Shown: piece by piece, positions 11,740 through 22,582 of the stretch
Layout: each line of letters begins with the position of its first letter
Numbering within the stretch: position 1 is the first letter of the stretch
Origin: Icerya purchasi
Lineage: Eukaryota; Arthropoda; Insecta; Hemiptera; Monophlebidae
Direction of reading: 5' to 3'
DNA length: 64,000 nt
Assembly (NCBI GenBank): GCA_039619475.1
Contig: CM077116.1
Location: forward strand, 6,572,001 to 6,636,000
Position numbers and translations under genes: made by a program
Notes under the pieces: generated by a model
Databases searched by the model: none
Seen by the model: only the letters and a program-made list of their open reading frames with translations
Told to the model about the DNA's origin: nothing

Positions 11740-13640
11740 TCACAGTAAACCCGAAGACTGGTATGTAGTATTGATTGAGTAGTGCTGGTCTAATTCTATT
11801 AGATATGCTTATCTCAAGTTAGTATTTTATCAATTGTAATAAACTGTTTCCCGCTTGCCAACTCCTTATCGATGTTACTTGTTAATTTTCTTAACAAGGA
11901 GGTAACAGTTAATTTTCCTTTTCTAAACCCGAACTACTTGGTGTGTAGTAAGTTATTCCTCTCCAAATAGTTTATTAGATGAAACGAATTGCTCCAAAAT
12001 TTTCGCCAAAACTGAAATAATTGTAATTGGTCGGTAATTGTTACAAACTCCCACCGAACCACTTTTATAAATAGTTCTAATAATATTAATTTTTAGTCCT
12101 TCGCAGCAACAGAATAATTAATTAATTTTGTTAATAGGGGAGTGACGGTTGCTGCATTATTATTAATATTTGAAACTCTTATTCCATTCTAACCTAGTGC
12201 ATTATAAATCGAGAGTTTATTAATTACCTGTTCAATTCATTTGTTTGTGGCTCTTGGTATATAAAATGATGTGAATGTCCTGCCTAACATCGGGATTCAG
12301 CAACAGTATATTACAAGAATGACTATAATGCTGTTTTAGTTGAGAGAAGTATTCTATAAATTTATCTGCATCCTCTTTTGTGGTTCCAAAAAACTCATCA
12401 AGTGACGTTTGTTTTTTATTGTATACAATTCCATTAATTATTTGCTATACTTCTTCTGTATTATTTACTTGTTATACTCCTGTAGTAATCTAATTTGGCT
12501 TCCGAATTTCAAATTTAGCCGTCTTTCGGTATCTTTTGTATACGTTTCTATACCTAATGTTGGCTGTGTTGCCTCTGCAGCGCTTATAATAAATATCCCT
12601 GATTTTCATCGAAATTAATAATTTTATATTTAAAAATTCGATTCAACCGCCTTTCGTCTATTTTATACTTATTCGGGCCTTTCAACTTCTATCAATGTGG
12701 AATAAACAATATATAATGTAACGATAAGAGATCTTTAAAATACCTGCATAAATTTTGTCCGTTGAGTTCCTTATAAATATATTATCTATACATGACTGAG
12801 TTAGCGAGAGTACACAGTACACCTCTTGGATCCGGGGCTCTAACCGGAGTGGGGCACGTCCTTAGGTGGTGTATAAAGGAACAGCCGGTAGATATACTGG
12901 TTAGCTGGGAATATTAAAGTAGCAGTCGCAAACCAAAAGCAGTTATTGGTAGAAATCCTCAGGCAGGCGATTCCAGTAGTGACAAGACAATGATTTATAA
13001 GGCCGTAGTAGGGTAGCTTGGAGAACTACCTGGCAAAACTCTACAAAATCCCAAAAACTTTCTCACCTTTGGCAAGTCGAGGCCGTCAGAAACACCTCAG
13101 CCAGCTACTTCTTCACTAGCAACCCGCTCACTTGTCAAAATTCCTATCCAAAAGCTAGGGAAAGTGGCAACCTTTCCTCCTTCCCTCTTCTCCTTTTCTC
13201 TCCTCCTTCTGCTTCCTTTAATTAATATCCTATCCTAGGCCCTCAAACTGCACCGATATTAGTGGGTCCAGTCATATTTTCTTGTACGTAGTTATAGTTC
13301 TTTTAAGAACTCCTTTCCGTTATGGTTTGGTGATCTGTAAATAGCAAGTATTTGTGTTTTTTTGTTGCGGTTTATTTCAATATCAACCGGTAGGCTTTCG
13401 TAAGTCCTTCCATTATAATTCTCATGAAAGTTCGATTTAAATTTATTATTAACAAAAATAATGATTCCTCCATTAAACTTAGTTACTACCGTATTTAGTG
13501 AACCCCGAGATACTGTACATATTTAATTCGTTTTCTCCCACATTTGCCTCTGCGATAATAATCGCATTGACGGATGTTCTATCAAGATATGCTAAAAACT
13601 CGACTCAATTACGTCTTATAATCCTTTACATTCCATAGAA
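11740..13640 (-). pseudogene. Endonuclease-RT LINE remnant
   Basis: On the minus strand the 5' part (13250-13640) reads like an APE-type endonuclease: A-I-I-I-A-E-A-N, then GGIIIFVNN, then ILAIYRSPNHNGKEF (the Y-R-P/S-P-N block). The 3' part (11,900-12,600) reads like the start of an RT domain: TSLDEFFGTTKEDADKF, then KSGSVGVCNNYRPITI, matching N-Y-R-P-I-S of non-LTR RTs, then LAKILEQFVS. The catalytic DD box is not visible, so the 3' half of the RT is missing or degraded. Many stops and frameshifts. A GC-richer block at 12780-13230 separates the two domains and looks like an insertion. Clade uncertain (CR1-, L2- or Jockey-like). Confidence 0.65.
12880..13185 (+). pseudogene. Unrecognised coding-like frame inside LINE remnant
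   Basis: Within the GC-richer insert, the plus-strand frame from about 12918 to 13180 is open for some 85 codons with a single TAG near 13014. It encodes a Ser/Pro/Lys-rich sequence including IGRNPQAGDSSSDKT and FGKSRPSETPQPATSS. The run of codons in the opposite sense to the host LINE, and the composition change, suggest an independent coding insertion such as a gag-like or host-derived low-complexity region. I recognise no domain. Confidence 0.35.
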
Positions 13641-13649
13641 ACGTAAATA

Positions 13650-13760
13650 TAATTCAGCATTCGGGAATATTTTGTTTCGCGGGAATCGGTATTCGGGAAA
13701 ATATTTTTTCGGGTAATTGGTTTCGGGAATTTGGCATTCGGAGAATTGTGATCTTCGAGA
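13650..13760 (+). repeat. Degenerate TTCGGGAA-type array, right copy
   Basis: Repeated ATTCGGGAA/TTTCGGG units (CATTCGGGAATATT, GTATTCGGGAAAATATT, GGTTTCGGGAATTTGG, CATTCGGAGAATTG). The orientation is opposite to the array at 10140-10240. The two arrays bracket the MULE-like remnant and two LINE pieces. Confidence 0.55.
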
Positions 13761-15429
13761 AAAAAATGTCTGTGAATTACAAACGGCAAAATTTTGATTA
13801 AACTTGAGATCGTTTACCACTTTTTGGAACCACTAAGCCGATCTCGGCTGACGTAGATTTTATTGACGAAAAACAATAATTTACTTCGGACGACCGGTCG
13901 GATGCCTCGTTGGATGATAAAAAAAAGTTACGATTTAGTTCGCGGAGAATTCCATTGAGCAATTCGATCTTTTAGGAAATTCCAGTTCTAAAATGGGTGT
14001 ACGAAAAATATATTAACTATGGTTTAACATATTTCCGGAGCCTTTAAGCAGAATAATTTACATACTCACTTTCATCAAATAATACTTGTTGCAAAATTCT
14101 TTATATTATCTACTAGTTAACTTTTCATCACTGTTCGGGTTAGAAGAAAAAGTAAAATACTCTTTCATAGAATTTTATTGAAGCATAATTTTGACACTTT
14201 AGGGCGTTTTGTATTTTTCAGTTTCTTCTTGTATTTTCGATTTGTATGTCGGTTTCACCGTAATAAATAATAAACCGAATGAAATTTTAGAAAAACAAAG
14301 AGGGTCGTTGTTTAATTTCCTTTCGTACGGCAAAAATAAAGTTCAAAAAAAAAATTAATTGCGTAGAAAATGAACTGTAACGTGAACTATTTAAAAAATG
14401 AACTGCATAGGAAATGAATCTGCGCAAAATGAATAATTGTATGCAAGAGGAATCGTGTACAAAATTGAACTACCCAAAAAAAAAAAAACGTCAATTACGA
14501 TTAGAGACTTTTTTGATTACCTTTCTAGTTGAGAGTTACTTCTCCAAATTCACAAGCGAAAAAAACGAAAAAAAAAAAAAAACAATTACCTTTTGGTTTA
14601 TCATTCCCTAACGTCTCATTAAATCGAGTTTTTTTTTTTTCATTGTTAAAAAAAAACACTAAAGGCCAACTATCATGTTGACCAGCATCGTTTCGTTCAA
14701 ATCCCGCTGCCGCAGATTAAAAAGTGCGGAAAATTATCATTCCTCTGTGTTTCAATAGTTGACGAGTCCAAATGAATAAATTAATTAAATAAAAAATTAT
14801 TTAAAAATTTTTTAGAATGATACATACGCGTTGCATCATTATTTTAGCAACGAAACGACCCAAACTTCGGTATGCTACTTCCGATAACATACTTTTTAAT
14901 GCGGGGGAAACGACAAAGTTGATATTGAAAATTAGTTAACGGTTTGAAACCGAAAAAAACAAAAAACAACTGGCGCATGTGTATCATTGACACGTACTTA
15001 AAAGAAGGTTTCGCTGAATTTTAATTCACACAATCTTCGTCAATCCTATGTTAGATGAAGCAGTTCTTCCAGCGAAGCAGTTCATTACAGTTCTACCACG
15101 TTTCACCGCAGGCTTGTTTTCGAACTTGCACCGTATAATTTAAACTGTATAAAACTTCTACTCTACGCTTCCAGGTGCTTATTAGCCGCCTTTATGGAAC
15201 TTTAAGAAACTTCTCTCCTCTCTGTTTTTAAGTCGGTTAAAATCAAAAGAATTTTTACAAGTCGCGCCGTATACTTATTACAAGGATTTTGCATATAAGA
15301 AAAGAAAATATGTAAATGGACGCAAAAAATTCGCATGGTTAGAAATATTTATTTCGTACTATGCGTATAAATAAAAAAAAAAAAAATTTAATCAATATTC
15401 GATGATTTTACCTTTTTTCGATTAATTCG
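13761..15429. other. Intergenic, no recognised gene
   Basis: AT-rich and A-run-rich DNA up to the mariner element. It includes a short degenerate array at 14340-14450 (separate entry). The open frame at 14414-14611 is a product of A runs and has no recognisable content. Confidence 0.5.
14340..14450 (+). repeat. Degenerate AAATGAACTG array
   Basis: Short loosely repeated units: GAAAATGAACTG, ACGTGAACTA, AAAATGAACTG, GGAAATGAATCTG, CAAAATGAATAATTG. Unit length is about 14-20 bp with much drift. It resembles the degenerate arrays at 10.2 and 13.7 kb in style but not in sequence. Confidence 0.4.
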
Positions 15430-15431
15430 TA

Positions 15432-15460
15432 TCAGGTGTACAAGTGTGAAATGCGGATTT
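15432..15460 (+). repeat. mariner left terminal inverted repeat
   Basis: A 29-bp left end starting TCAGGTGTACAAGTG, preceded by TA. The right end (16622-16645, complement) matches at both its outer nine bases and its inner ATGCGGATTT block, with drift and a deletion of a few bases between. Confidence 0.85.
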
Positions 15461-15590
15461 GAGAAATTCGCCAATGTAGTGTGTAGTATAAAGATTTGAC
15501 GACACTTAGTTGCGTCATCAACATGTGTCAAACGTGCATCGATGATAAATTAAAAAAGTGTTCGCGTAGTATTGTTTTGCTGTGTTCAAT

Positions 15591-16600
15591 ATGTCAAAAT
15601 TTATGCCAAATAAAGAGCATTCGCGGACAGCATTAATTTTTGTTTCTTTCATTTGAAAAAAAAACTGCCGCTGAATCATATCGATTGCTTCGAAAAGCTT
15701 ATGGTAAACGCGCTTTATAGATACGATGGCTTTGGCGTTCCAAAAGTGGTAATTTCGATGTTACCGGAAAACCGCCAAAAAAGGTACGAAGATGCAGAAT
15801 TAAAAGCACAGTTGGACCAAAACGATGCATGGACACAGAAACAACTCGCAGAGCAATTAAGCGTTAGTAAACAAGCTATTTCCAATCGCCTACCAGAGAT
15901 GGGAAAAATTCAGAAGGCGGGCAGGTGGGTTCCACATGAACTGACCAAGAGGTAGATAGGGAGGCGCAAAAACTCATGTAAAATTTTGCACCAACGATAT
16001 GAAAGAAAGTGGTTTTTTGTATAGTATCGTTACTGAGGATGAAAAGTGGATTTACTTTGAGAATCTGGAGCGGAAAAGATTCTGGGTGGACTCAAGAAGA
16101 CGGAATCGCTTTGGCAGAAAAACGATGCTTTGTGTTTGGTGGAACCAGAAGGGTGTGGTCTATCATGAGCGATTGAAACCTGGCGAAATGGTTAATACCA
16201 AACGCTACCGGCAGAAATTAACCAATTTAATCCGTTCGTTGTATAGAAAACAACCAGAATATCATAAAAGGCAATGCAATGTCATTTTTCTTCGTGACAA
16301 TGCTCCACTACATACAGCAAAATCAGTTACACGTTGGGAAAACTCGATTAGGAAATGACTAACTCATGCGGCTTACACATCAGACTTGGCTCGTTCCGAC
16401 TACCGCTTTTTTTCATCGATTAATCGTGCACTTGCTGAGTAGTGCTTTGGTTCGTACAAAAATGCGACGAACGGTTCCTAGCAAAAGCGGTGGATTTTTA
16501 CGGGTGTGGTATTCAAAAATTACCAGAAACATAGAAAACACGTGTAACTGTCGATGGAGCATACTTATAGTAAACCGCTTTTTACCATTTATCCCAATTT
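15591..16600 (+). pseudogene. mariner transposase, frameshifted
   Basis: A cut-and-paste DDE/D transposase, about 345 residues when intact. The start is at 15591 (MSKFMPNKEHSRTALIF), followed by a stop and a frame change near 15655. Then comes the helix-turn-helix part (15653-15955) with AQLDQNDAWTQKQLAEQLSV and GKIQKAGRWVPHEL. The catalytic part (15999-16358) has its first Asp in VTEDEKWIYF and the second in FLRDNAPLHTAK, 86 residues later. Mos1-like proteins have about 93, and the shortfall fits a 7-residue gap before NRFG. The third Asp survives in LARSDYR after another stop, with D34D-type context. Further stops follow. It cannot encode an active enzyme. Confidence 0.9.
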
Positions 16601-18013
16601 AACAAGTGTTTTTCGAAAAAAAAATCCGCATTTTTCTACACCTGATTAATGTTTTAAATATGGCGCTAAGTTTCTCGAATCGGCACAGGTGGTAATAGAT
16701 GTTTTTCGGCTACTTTTTTTAAAATTTTCTAGTAACAAATGGGCAAGAGAATACGAATCATTTATTTCAACTGGACAGTTTTTTTTTCTGAGAAGAGAGC
16801 CAATGGTATTTGTTAATTTGAGCGTCAATACGTGTCTTTGTCGCTACGATTAGTATAATTTATTTTTTTCAACGAATTAAACAAATTCTTTTCTTGTATA
16901 TCATTATTTCTATTTTCTGTCTGGGAATCGAGAAATACGTCGTTTGTTTTAAATTCGCGCGTAGATAGTAAAATCGATCGCCTCTTTTTCAAAATTGTCC
17001 GGTTATTAATAACGAAAAAATTATCTGAATACAAAAAAATACAAATATAATTTTTTTTGTTTTTTCGTATTCTTTTAATCCGTAATTTTTTTAGGTATCT
17101 ATAAATAAGTTTAATTTGCGATTTGCCATCTATCCCAATTGTGTTACATACCCATTGCGACTAATCAGATTTTATAATTATTACATAACCTCCGGTAGTT
17201 TCGACCGAAATTTCAACGCCAGTCAGGCACTATTAATACAATTTCGGTTTCCCTCTTTTTCACGGCTTAGCTAAGATGCATATTCATGTAATTTTTACCT
17301 TTCAAAGTCGGTAAGATCTAAGAATTAACGGTCATTCGGTGAAACAGTCTTGGAACGGTTCCAAGTGAACTCATTAAGATCATGTTGTAAAAATAAAAAA
17401 AAATAAAAACAAATCAAAATAGAACTGAGATTAAATAACTCAAGAAAAACCAAAAAAGGTAATCAAAATTTCACATCAGGCATGTTCGAAATTTTGACCG
17501 CATAAATTGATATCGTCGGAATAAGTTTAACAAACTTTAATTTTATTCGTTGGCAGCGTCGTGAAAAACGATACCGGTCGCCTATTGAAGCGAATACTAG
17601 TAGTAATTAGTGTAAATAATGCAATTCGATGACCCACAAGCTGTCAACCTGACCCGACAAAGAAGAAATAGCGGTAATGTCCATTACTCGCAACGTCTGC
17701 TTTGTTGATGTAATTTATCAATATTTGAAATAGCACGTACATCGATCAACCAGGAACCATTTTCCGTAATAGAAACTGAAAAGGTTTTTCCTAAAAATCT
17801 ATAACCTCGCCGGTATTAAGGCCGATTTAATAATATACTCTACCGAAGCCCATAAAATATACAAAAAGTTGATCAATCATCTTTTTTGTATTCGTAATAT
17901 TTATGTCATTTTCCGTTTATTTAGTTTACTTTTTTTTTGGTATATTAACGAACGAAATTTCAGTCCAAGTTTCTGGGAACTTTTGCTTGAATTTTTATGA
18001 ACACGTTGTGAAT

Positions 18014-18087
18014 CTTAACTTCACAATACCCGACGCCCTGTTAAAGGGTATGGGACTTACTTTACTTTTTACTTTTTACTTTTTTTA
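18014..18087 (+). mobile_element. Small stem-loop repeat with ACTTT tail, copy 1
   Basis: Starts CTTAACTTCACAATACCC, continues through CGCCCTGTTAAAGGGTATGG and ends in a short tandem tail, ACTTACTTT(ACTTTTT)2. ATACCC and GGGTAT can pair as a stem. The same ordered sequence, with substitutions, recurs at 20863-20917 (minus), 28730-28783 (minus) and 30810-30863 (plus). Stem-loop plus short tandem tail is the arrangement known for 3' ends of L2/CR1-like LINEs and their SINEs. I therefore infer a severely 5'-truncated retroelement end. Confidence 0.6.
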
Positions 18088-20862
18088 GCATTCGACTTCT
18101 GAACTCTTCTAGCTTTCTAATTTTCATACCGAATTTATTAATCTCGTCAAATTATGTAAACAACTGTAAAATACTTACGAGTTAGGACTTAAAGCTCCCC
18201 TCGATATTAAAAGAAATACGTCTCATGCATATTATCTGAAAAGGGACCAAATATCCTGAAAATAGCGATTTTTCACCGCTTTTAATAATCAAAAGAAAAC
18301 ACACACGTATGGTTTGCGTCGGACGGGTTAGTTTGAGCCGGAGTTATCGTAAAGTTGAAGGTTTAGTCGAACTGTCCCCTTGAAAAGCGTAAAACGACTT
18401 GCTTTAAAAGGAATTAATTACCATGATAATATTCTTCGTCAATTTATCAGGGAAAATATTTCAATGGCGTACCTCGCTTTAAACTTAATGAGCCGTTTAG
18501 TGTCCCTGCAATACACACTTCTCAGTACTGCTGATTGACCGCGATTAATGGCGCCGATTGTATCAGGCCGTGTTCAATCGATTTATCTTCACCTTTTAAC
18601 TTTTTTTATTTTATTTCTATCGTTTATTTCTCTCTTTTCCCCCCGAAACTATCGGGGTAGGATTTGGAATCGACTTCCTATGTAATGTAAACAATCGGTT
18701 TTTAATTTTTCAACTTCGAGATAAGTAGATGAACTGAAACGAAAAGCTCGTCAGAACACGGCATTCGGTAACACTTTCGGCCGCGTTTTTATCGCTACCA
18801 CCCCATCTATAGACTTGAGCGCTGCTTGTAATTTATCGAATATGCTATCCGAAACGGGATAATTAATGTCCCGTAAGTGGCGTGCTATCAACTGAAATTG
18901 AGCATGTCTCGCGAGTTGCAAATTCGTGTTTCACAACCATTAACTTCGCCGACACAGAATTTCCTGCCATTTCGAATGTACTTTAGGTATCTAAAAAACG
19001 AAAAAAAACCTAACATTGAGCTCACTTCTTTCCGTTTTACAGAATTATTTGTAGCGGACGCGATCATTATATTGATTCGAAAATCGATGAACCAAGAAGT
19101 GATTAACACGAAAGAAGCTTACGATTTTAGGGGCAATATTATCGAACTTGAATAGTAAATTGAGGGAAAAGCGAAAGCGACCGAATGCAATAAAGTTAAA
19201 ACGAAACTTCGATTAACACGCAGTCTATTTTTTTTTGGAGTCTAACAGAACGTAGTTTCATCACGGCGTTGTCCATAAAGTTCCAACTATAGTTTGGAGG
19301 GGAAAGTGAATTTGGTGATAATCGTACTGATTAGCAATCTACTAAGTCCATCTGGTGTTAGGTAAAGCTCAGGAATAATCACACTGAATTTCAAAGAAAT
19401 TATTAGTCAACTATAGTCGTCATGTGATATAAAGAGACGTGAGTTTTCTAGCGAGTTTCTGTCGTGTAGTTAGTGTATTTTATATTTCTCTGTTGAGGCG
19501 ATGGGATATCAGTGTTGTACGTAGGCAGAACTCCGTGCTAGATTAAAAAACATCTAGAAATGCATCCTACAACGCATATAGAAACGATCTAAGCAAGTTC
19601 AAATTTAATATTTAAAGAGCGATTGTTTTTTGTTTTTTTTTTTTTTAATTTTCATTTTAAACTATAAAAAGTTTATAATTTATAAATGAGCGTATTGCAC
19701 ATTGATTATAATCTACATTGACTCGGCCTTTTTAAAATTGGGCAGAGTAATTATATTTTAATTATTCTACTTTTACAAAATCTCGCGATCAGCTGTTTTT
19801 TTGCATTACTTTTTCGCTATAAATATCTTTCTCTTTTCTCTTTTTTTTTATAAGGCAGGTTAAAGCCGTGGGACAAGATTTGTTACCTGGTAATGGAGAC
19901 TATAAATACGTATTTGTTTCATTTTACGTTATGAAAATAGAACGTACATTTTGAATTTTCGATTATATTTATATTTGCTTGGTTCCGTGTGTAGCGCTAT
20001 TTTGCTTAATTAGTACTTTTCCAGTCGAAGACCTTAGAAACTGTAAATGTGTCCTACGAAAAGCTGAAATCCCGAAAGGACTTCGTTTATTTAAATTTTT
20101 TTTGCAACATATGGAGACAAGTGTAGATTTTTCTATTTCATTTAGAGATAAAAAGTAATGTTATCGGAAAATAGACGTTATTTTGCTTTTCATAAAATTA
20201 TAACTCGCTTGAATTATTTTATCATTTATTGGTAACTTCATGGTTAAAAAGTTTTTCTCTTACCTATACCGTAATTTTAGTATTTAAACGTTTTTCTTTT
20301 TGCCTTTTAATCAATTTTATTTCGACTTACACTCATTATCACAGAAGAGATGACTTCATTTAAGCGTGCACCTCTAAAGAACTTTGAAGTACTCCCAGAA
20401 ATTCTTTTAATTTTTCGTAAGAAAACAGTCTTTTTATGACAACATTATTCGCTGACTTTTTGAATTCTTTTCAATGCGTAGCGTTTATTTTCAATAAACT
20501 AGCAAACTAGCGCCGCTTAAGAAACACACGGAGTGTTGTGGAAATGTCTTGTATTATTCAAAATAATTGAAGCTTCGCTTTTCTTTTCAAACACACGCTA
20601 GTTAAGACAGTTTTCAGTGAGTAGCTTTTCTGTACTCATTTAAAAATTAGTTCCAAAATTTTTGTCATCACACTACCCACTTTAATCACACTCTCAAAGC
20701 AAACGCATAACCTTCATTTATCGGTTCTCTCGACGTGCGAATATTTAAAAAGTGCTGAAGGAAAAGTACAATTTTAACATTCTAATACGAAGAAATAAAT
20801 CGAAATAAAACAAAAATACGAATAATTTTTAATTCGCAAAAAAAAAAATGAATTAGAGTGTG

Positions 20863-20917
20863 AAATAAAGTAAGTTCCATATACACTTGATAAGGCATCA
20901 TTGCCTGACAAGTTAAG
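20863..20917 (-). mobile_element. Small stem-loop repeat, copy 2 (diverged)
   Basis: On the minus strand: CTTAACTTGTCAGGCA, loop, TGCCTTATCAAG, then TATATGGAACTTACTTTATTT. CTTGTCAGGCA pairs with TGCCTTATCAAG apart from two positions. It matches the copies at 18.0, 28.7 and 30.8 kb in order and length but is the most diverged. The stem is nevertheless retained. Confidence 0.5.
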
Positions 20918-22393
20918 CAATGTACCTTAAATGAATATGAAAAGAATATTGGAGCCAGTTACTTCCTTTCGGCCGCCTTTACTTCCTGAATTTCTCCGGT
21001 ACCCAGGTATAGGATCTGAAACGAGACAACTCCCAAAAATCGACAATACCTCCGTTTTGGTAAATAACTTACTAGTCTTGCGCGCTACCAATTAGAATGT
21101 GAAAGAAATTAATCTTTGTTTGTTCTATTTTGAAAAAGTTACAGCAATTGCGTAATAATTATGCGCCTGAATATAACAATAAACCGTATTGTTCCGAAAT
21201 ATAAAATTAAGCAGTCCAGGAAGTATACGAGCTAGTGAGACATAAACAAAAAAAACTAAAACAGAATCATCTTCAACGAATTATACATATTTGGTATACA
21301 ATATTAGTAAAATCGTGAATAAATGCGGAGAGTATATAACTTTATACGTACCTAGCGGGTGTGTTTTAAAGGATTGTTTCACCGTTTCCCCAAATGAGTT
21401 TCGATTTAATCAAAAAGAAACAAACATAACGAATTTTCAGTAGGGGAGTTAAAAATGAAGTTTAATCTGCTCGCAATAAACTTTTTCAAAGTTTTCTAAT
21501 GTGTGAGTAGTATATAATGTAATATTCTAATCTATTCTACGAGCCTCGATCAGAATTGTTACTCGTTAAATAACTTTGCGAAATTAATACATCCAGGTCG
21601 GTCTTCGGTAAAACTAGTCTGTTCGAGAAAGGTAACTTTATTAAATTTATCGGATAAGGCAGCGAAAACGGAGACTTACCCAGTTATTATAAGGAAAGTA
21701 ATGCCCCATTGATTTCAGTAATATTTTAACGAAGCTGGATTTCATTATATCTGCGTCTAAGTCGTATATTGTACCACGGGACCCTGTAGGCCTTTTCGCA
21801 TTAAGTACTCGGAATTCGCAAGGCCGCAGATAATCCATATTCAATTTATTTTTACTAGCGCGTCAAAAATTACAAATTCTTGTGATAGCCACGTTGTGGC
21901 ATTCCGATCCGACAATGTCCGAAATTTTGTATAGGCCACCTGTGCTTCAGGCTCCAGATTATGATGGATCGGCTTCTAATCTTAAAAAGCTTTTGACACA
22001 GCAAACTATATAGGATTGCGAAACTTATCCTTACCGTATCTAGCTCTACCGTTATTAAACTACACTTTCAATTTTTGTCTAGCTCCGTGTTTTCGTCATT
22101 TTTCTAATAATAATTTATCTTTTATCATATCAGATTCCGTATTCGTTGAGAACGCCGCGAATTTAATTACAATCAATCGAACAATTATACTTTCATCGTA
22201 TTTCGGCCTCCTTTCCGGTGTTGCTTTAACGTCGTCGATAGTTTCTTTGAAAGAAACGTTTTTCGGTTTCTGTATAATTGATCGTCCGTCATGCGAACGC
22301 TTGAAAAATGTACAATTACCGTTTGCGAATAAACGCGACTGAGAAAAGTCTCGTCGTACGAATTGTAAACGCAGATCGGTCAGATAACGCTGA

Positions 22394-22582
22394 ATGAAGC
22401 CGAGTGAAAAAATGAGCTCGTTTCGACAAAGGTCGAATACTACAAACAGCGCTACATGTTACAACCCGTCCGTGAAGAATGTCTTGAAAAAGCAACTGTG
22501 GACTTGCGTTAGACCGAGCAAGTGCGAATTGCGGAGTTCCAGCTTCGAGGGAACGACCAAAGAATCCCCTTGGATCAGGTAA
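22394..22582 (+). CDS. Possible exon, unrecognised
   Basis: A slightly GC-richer block from about 22380 to 22580 ends in GATCAG followed by GTAATT, an acceptable 5' splice site. Two frames are largely open across it. One is 22394-22582, beginning MKPSEKMSSF. The other carries VRIAEFQLRGNDQRIPLDQ up to the putative donor but has two upstream stops. I recognise no domain in either. It could be a terminal piece of a host gene or chance. Confidence 0.2.
   Translation: MKPSEKMSSFRQRSNTTNSATCYNPSVKNVLKKQLWTCVRPSKCELRSSSFEGTTKESPWIR

Larger units (their letters stand above)
15432..16646 (+). mobile_element. mariner (mauritiana/Mos1-like) element
   Basis: An element of about 1.2 kb whose ends form a terminal inverted repeat. 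The left end TCAGGTGTACAAGTG runs on to ATGCGGATTT, and the complement of the right end reads TCAGGTGTA then ATGCGGATTT. TA dinucleotides flank it (15430-15431 and 16647-16648), as mariner integration requires. Its length is close to the roughly 1.3 kb usual for the family. The contained transposase is broken (separate entry). The right end has one extra base before TA. Confidence 0.9.

Noticed and set aside
14690..14715. GTTCAAATCCCGC resembling a tRNA T-loop/B box
   Set aside because: The bases before it do not pair with CCCGC to form a T stem, and no anticodon or acceptor arm can be placed upstream.
18877..19155. Overlapping open frames on both strands
   Set aside because: Neither shows a domain, bias or splice context that would favour a real gene.
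22016..22342. 108-codon plus-strand frame, hydrophobic
   Set aside because: No signal-peptide logic, motif or conserved spacing. Consistent with chance in AT-rich DNA.
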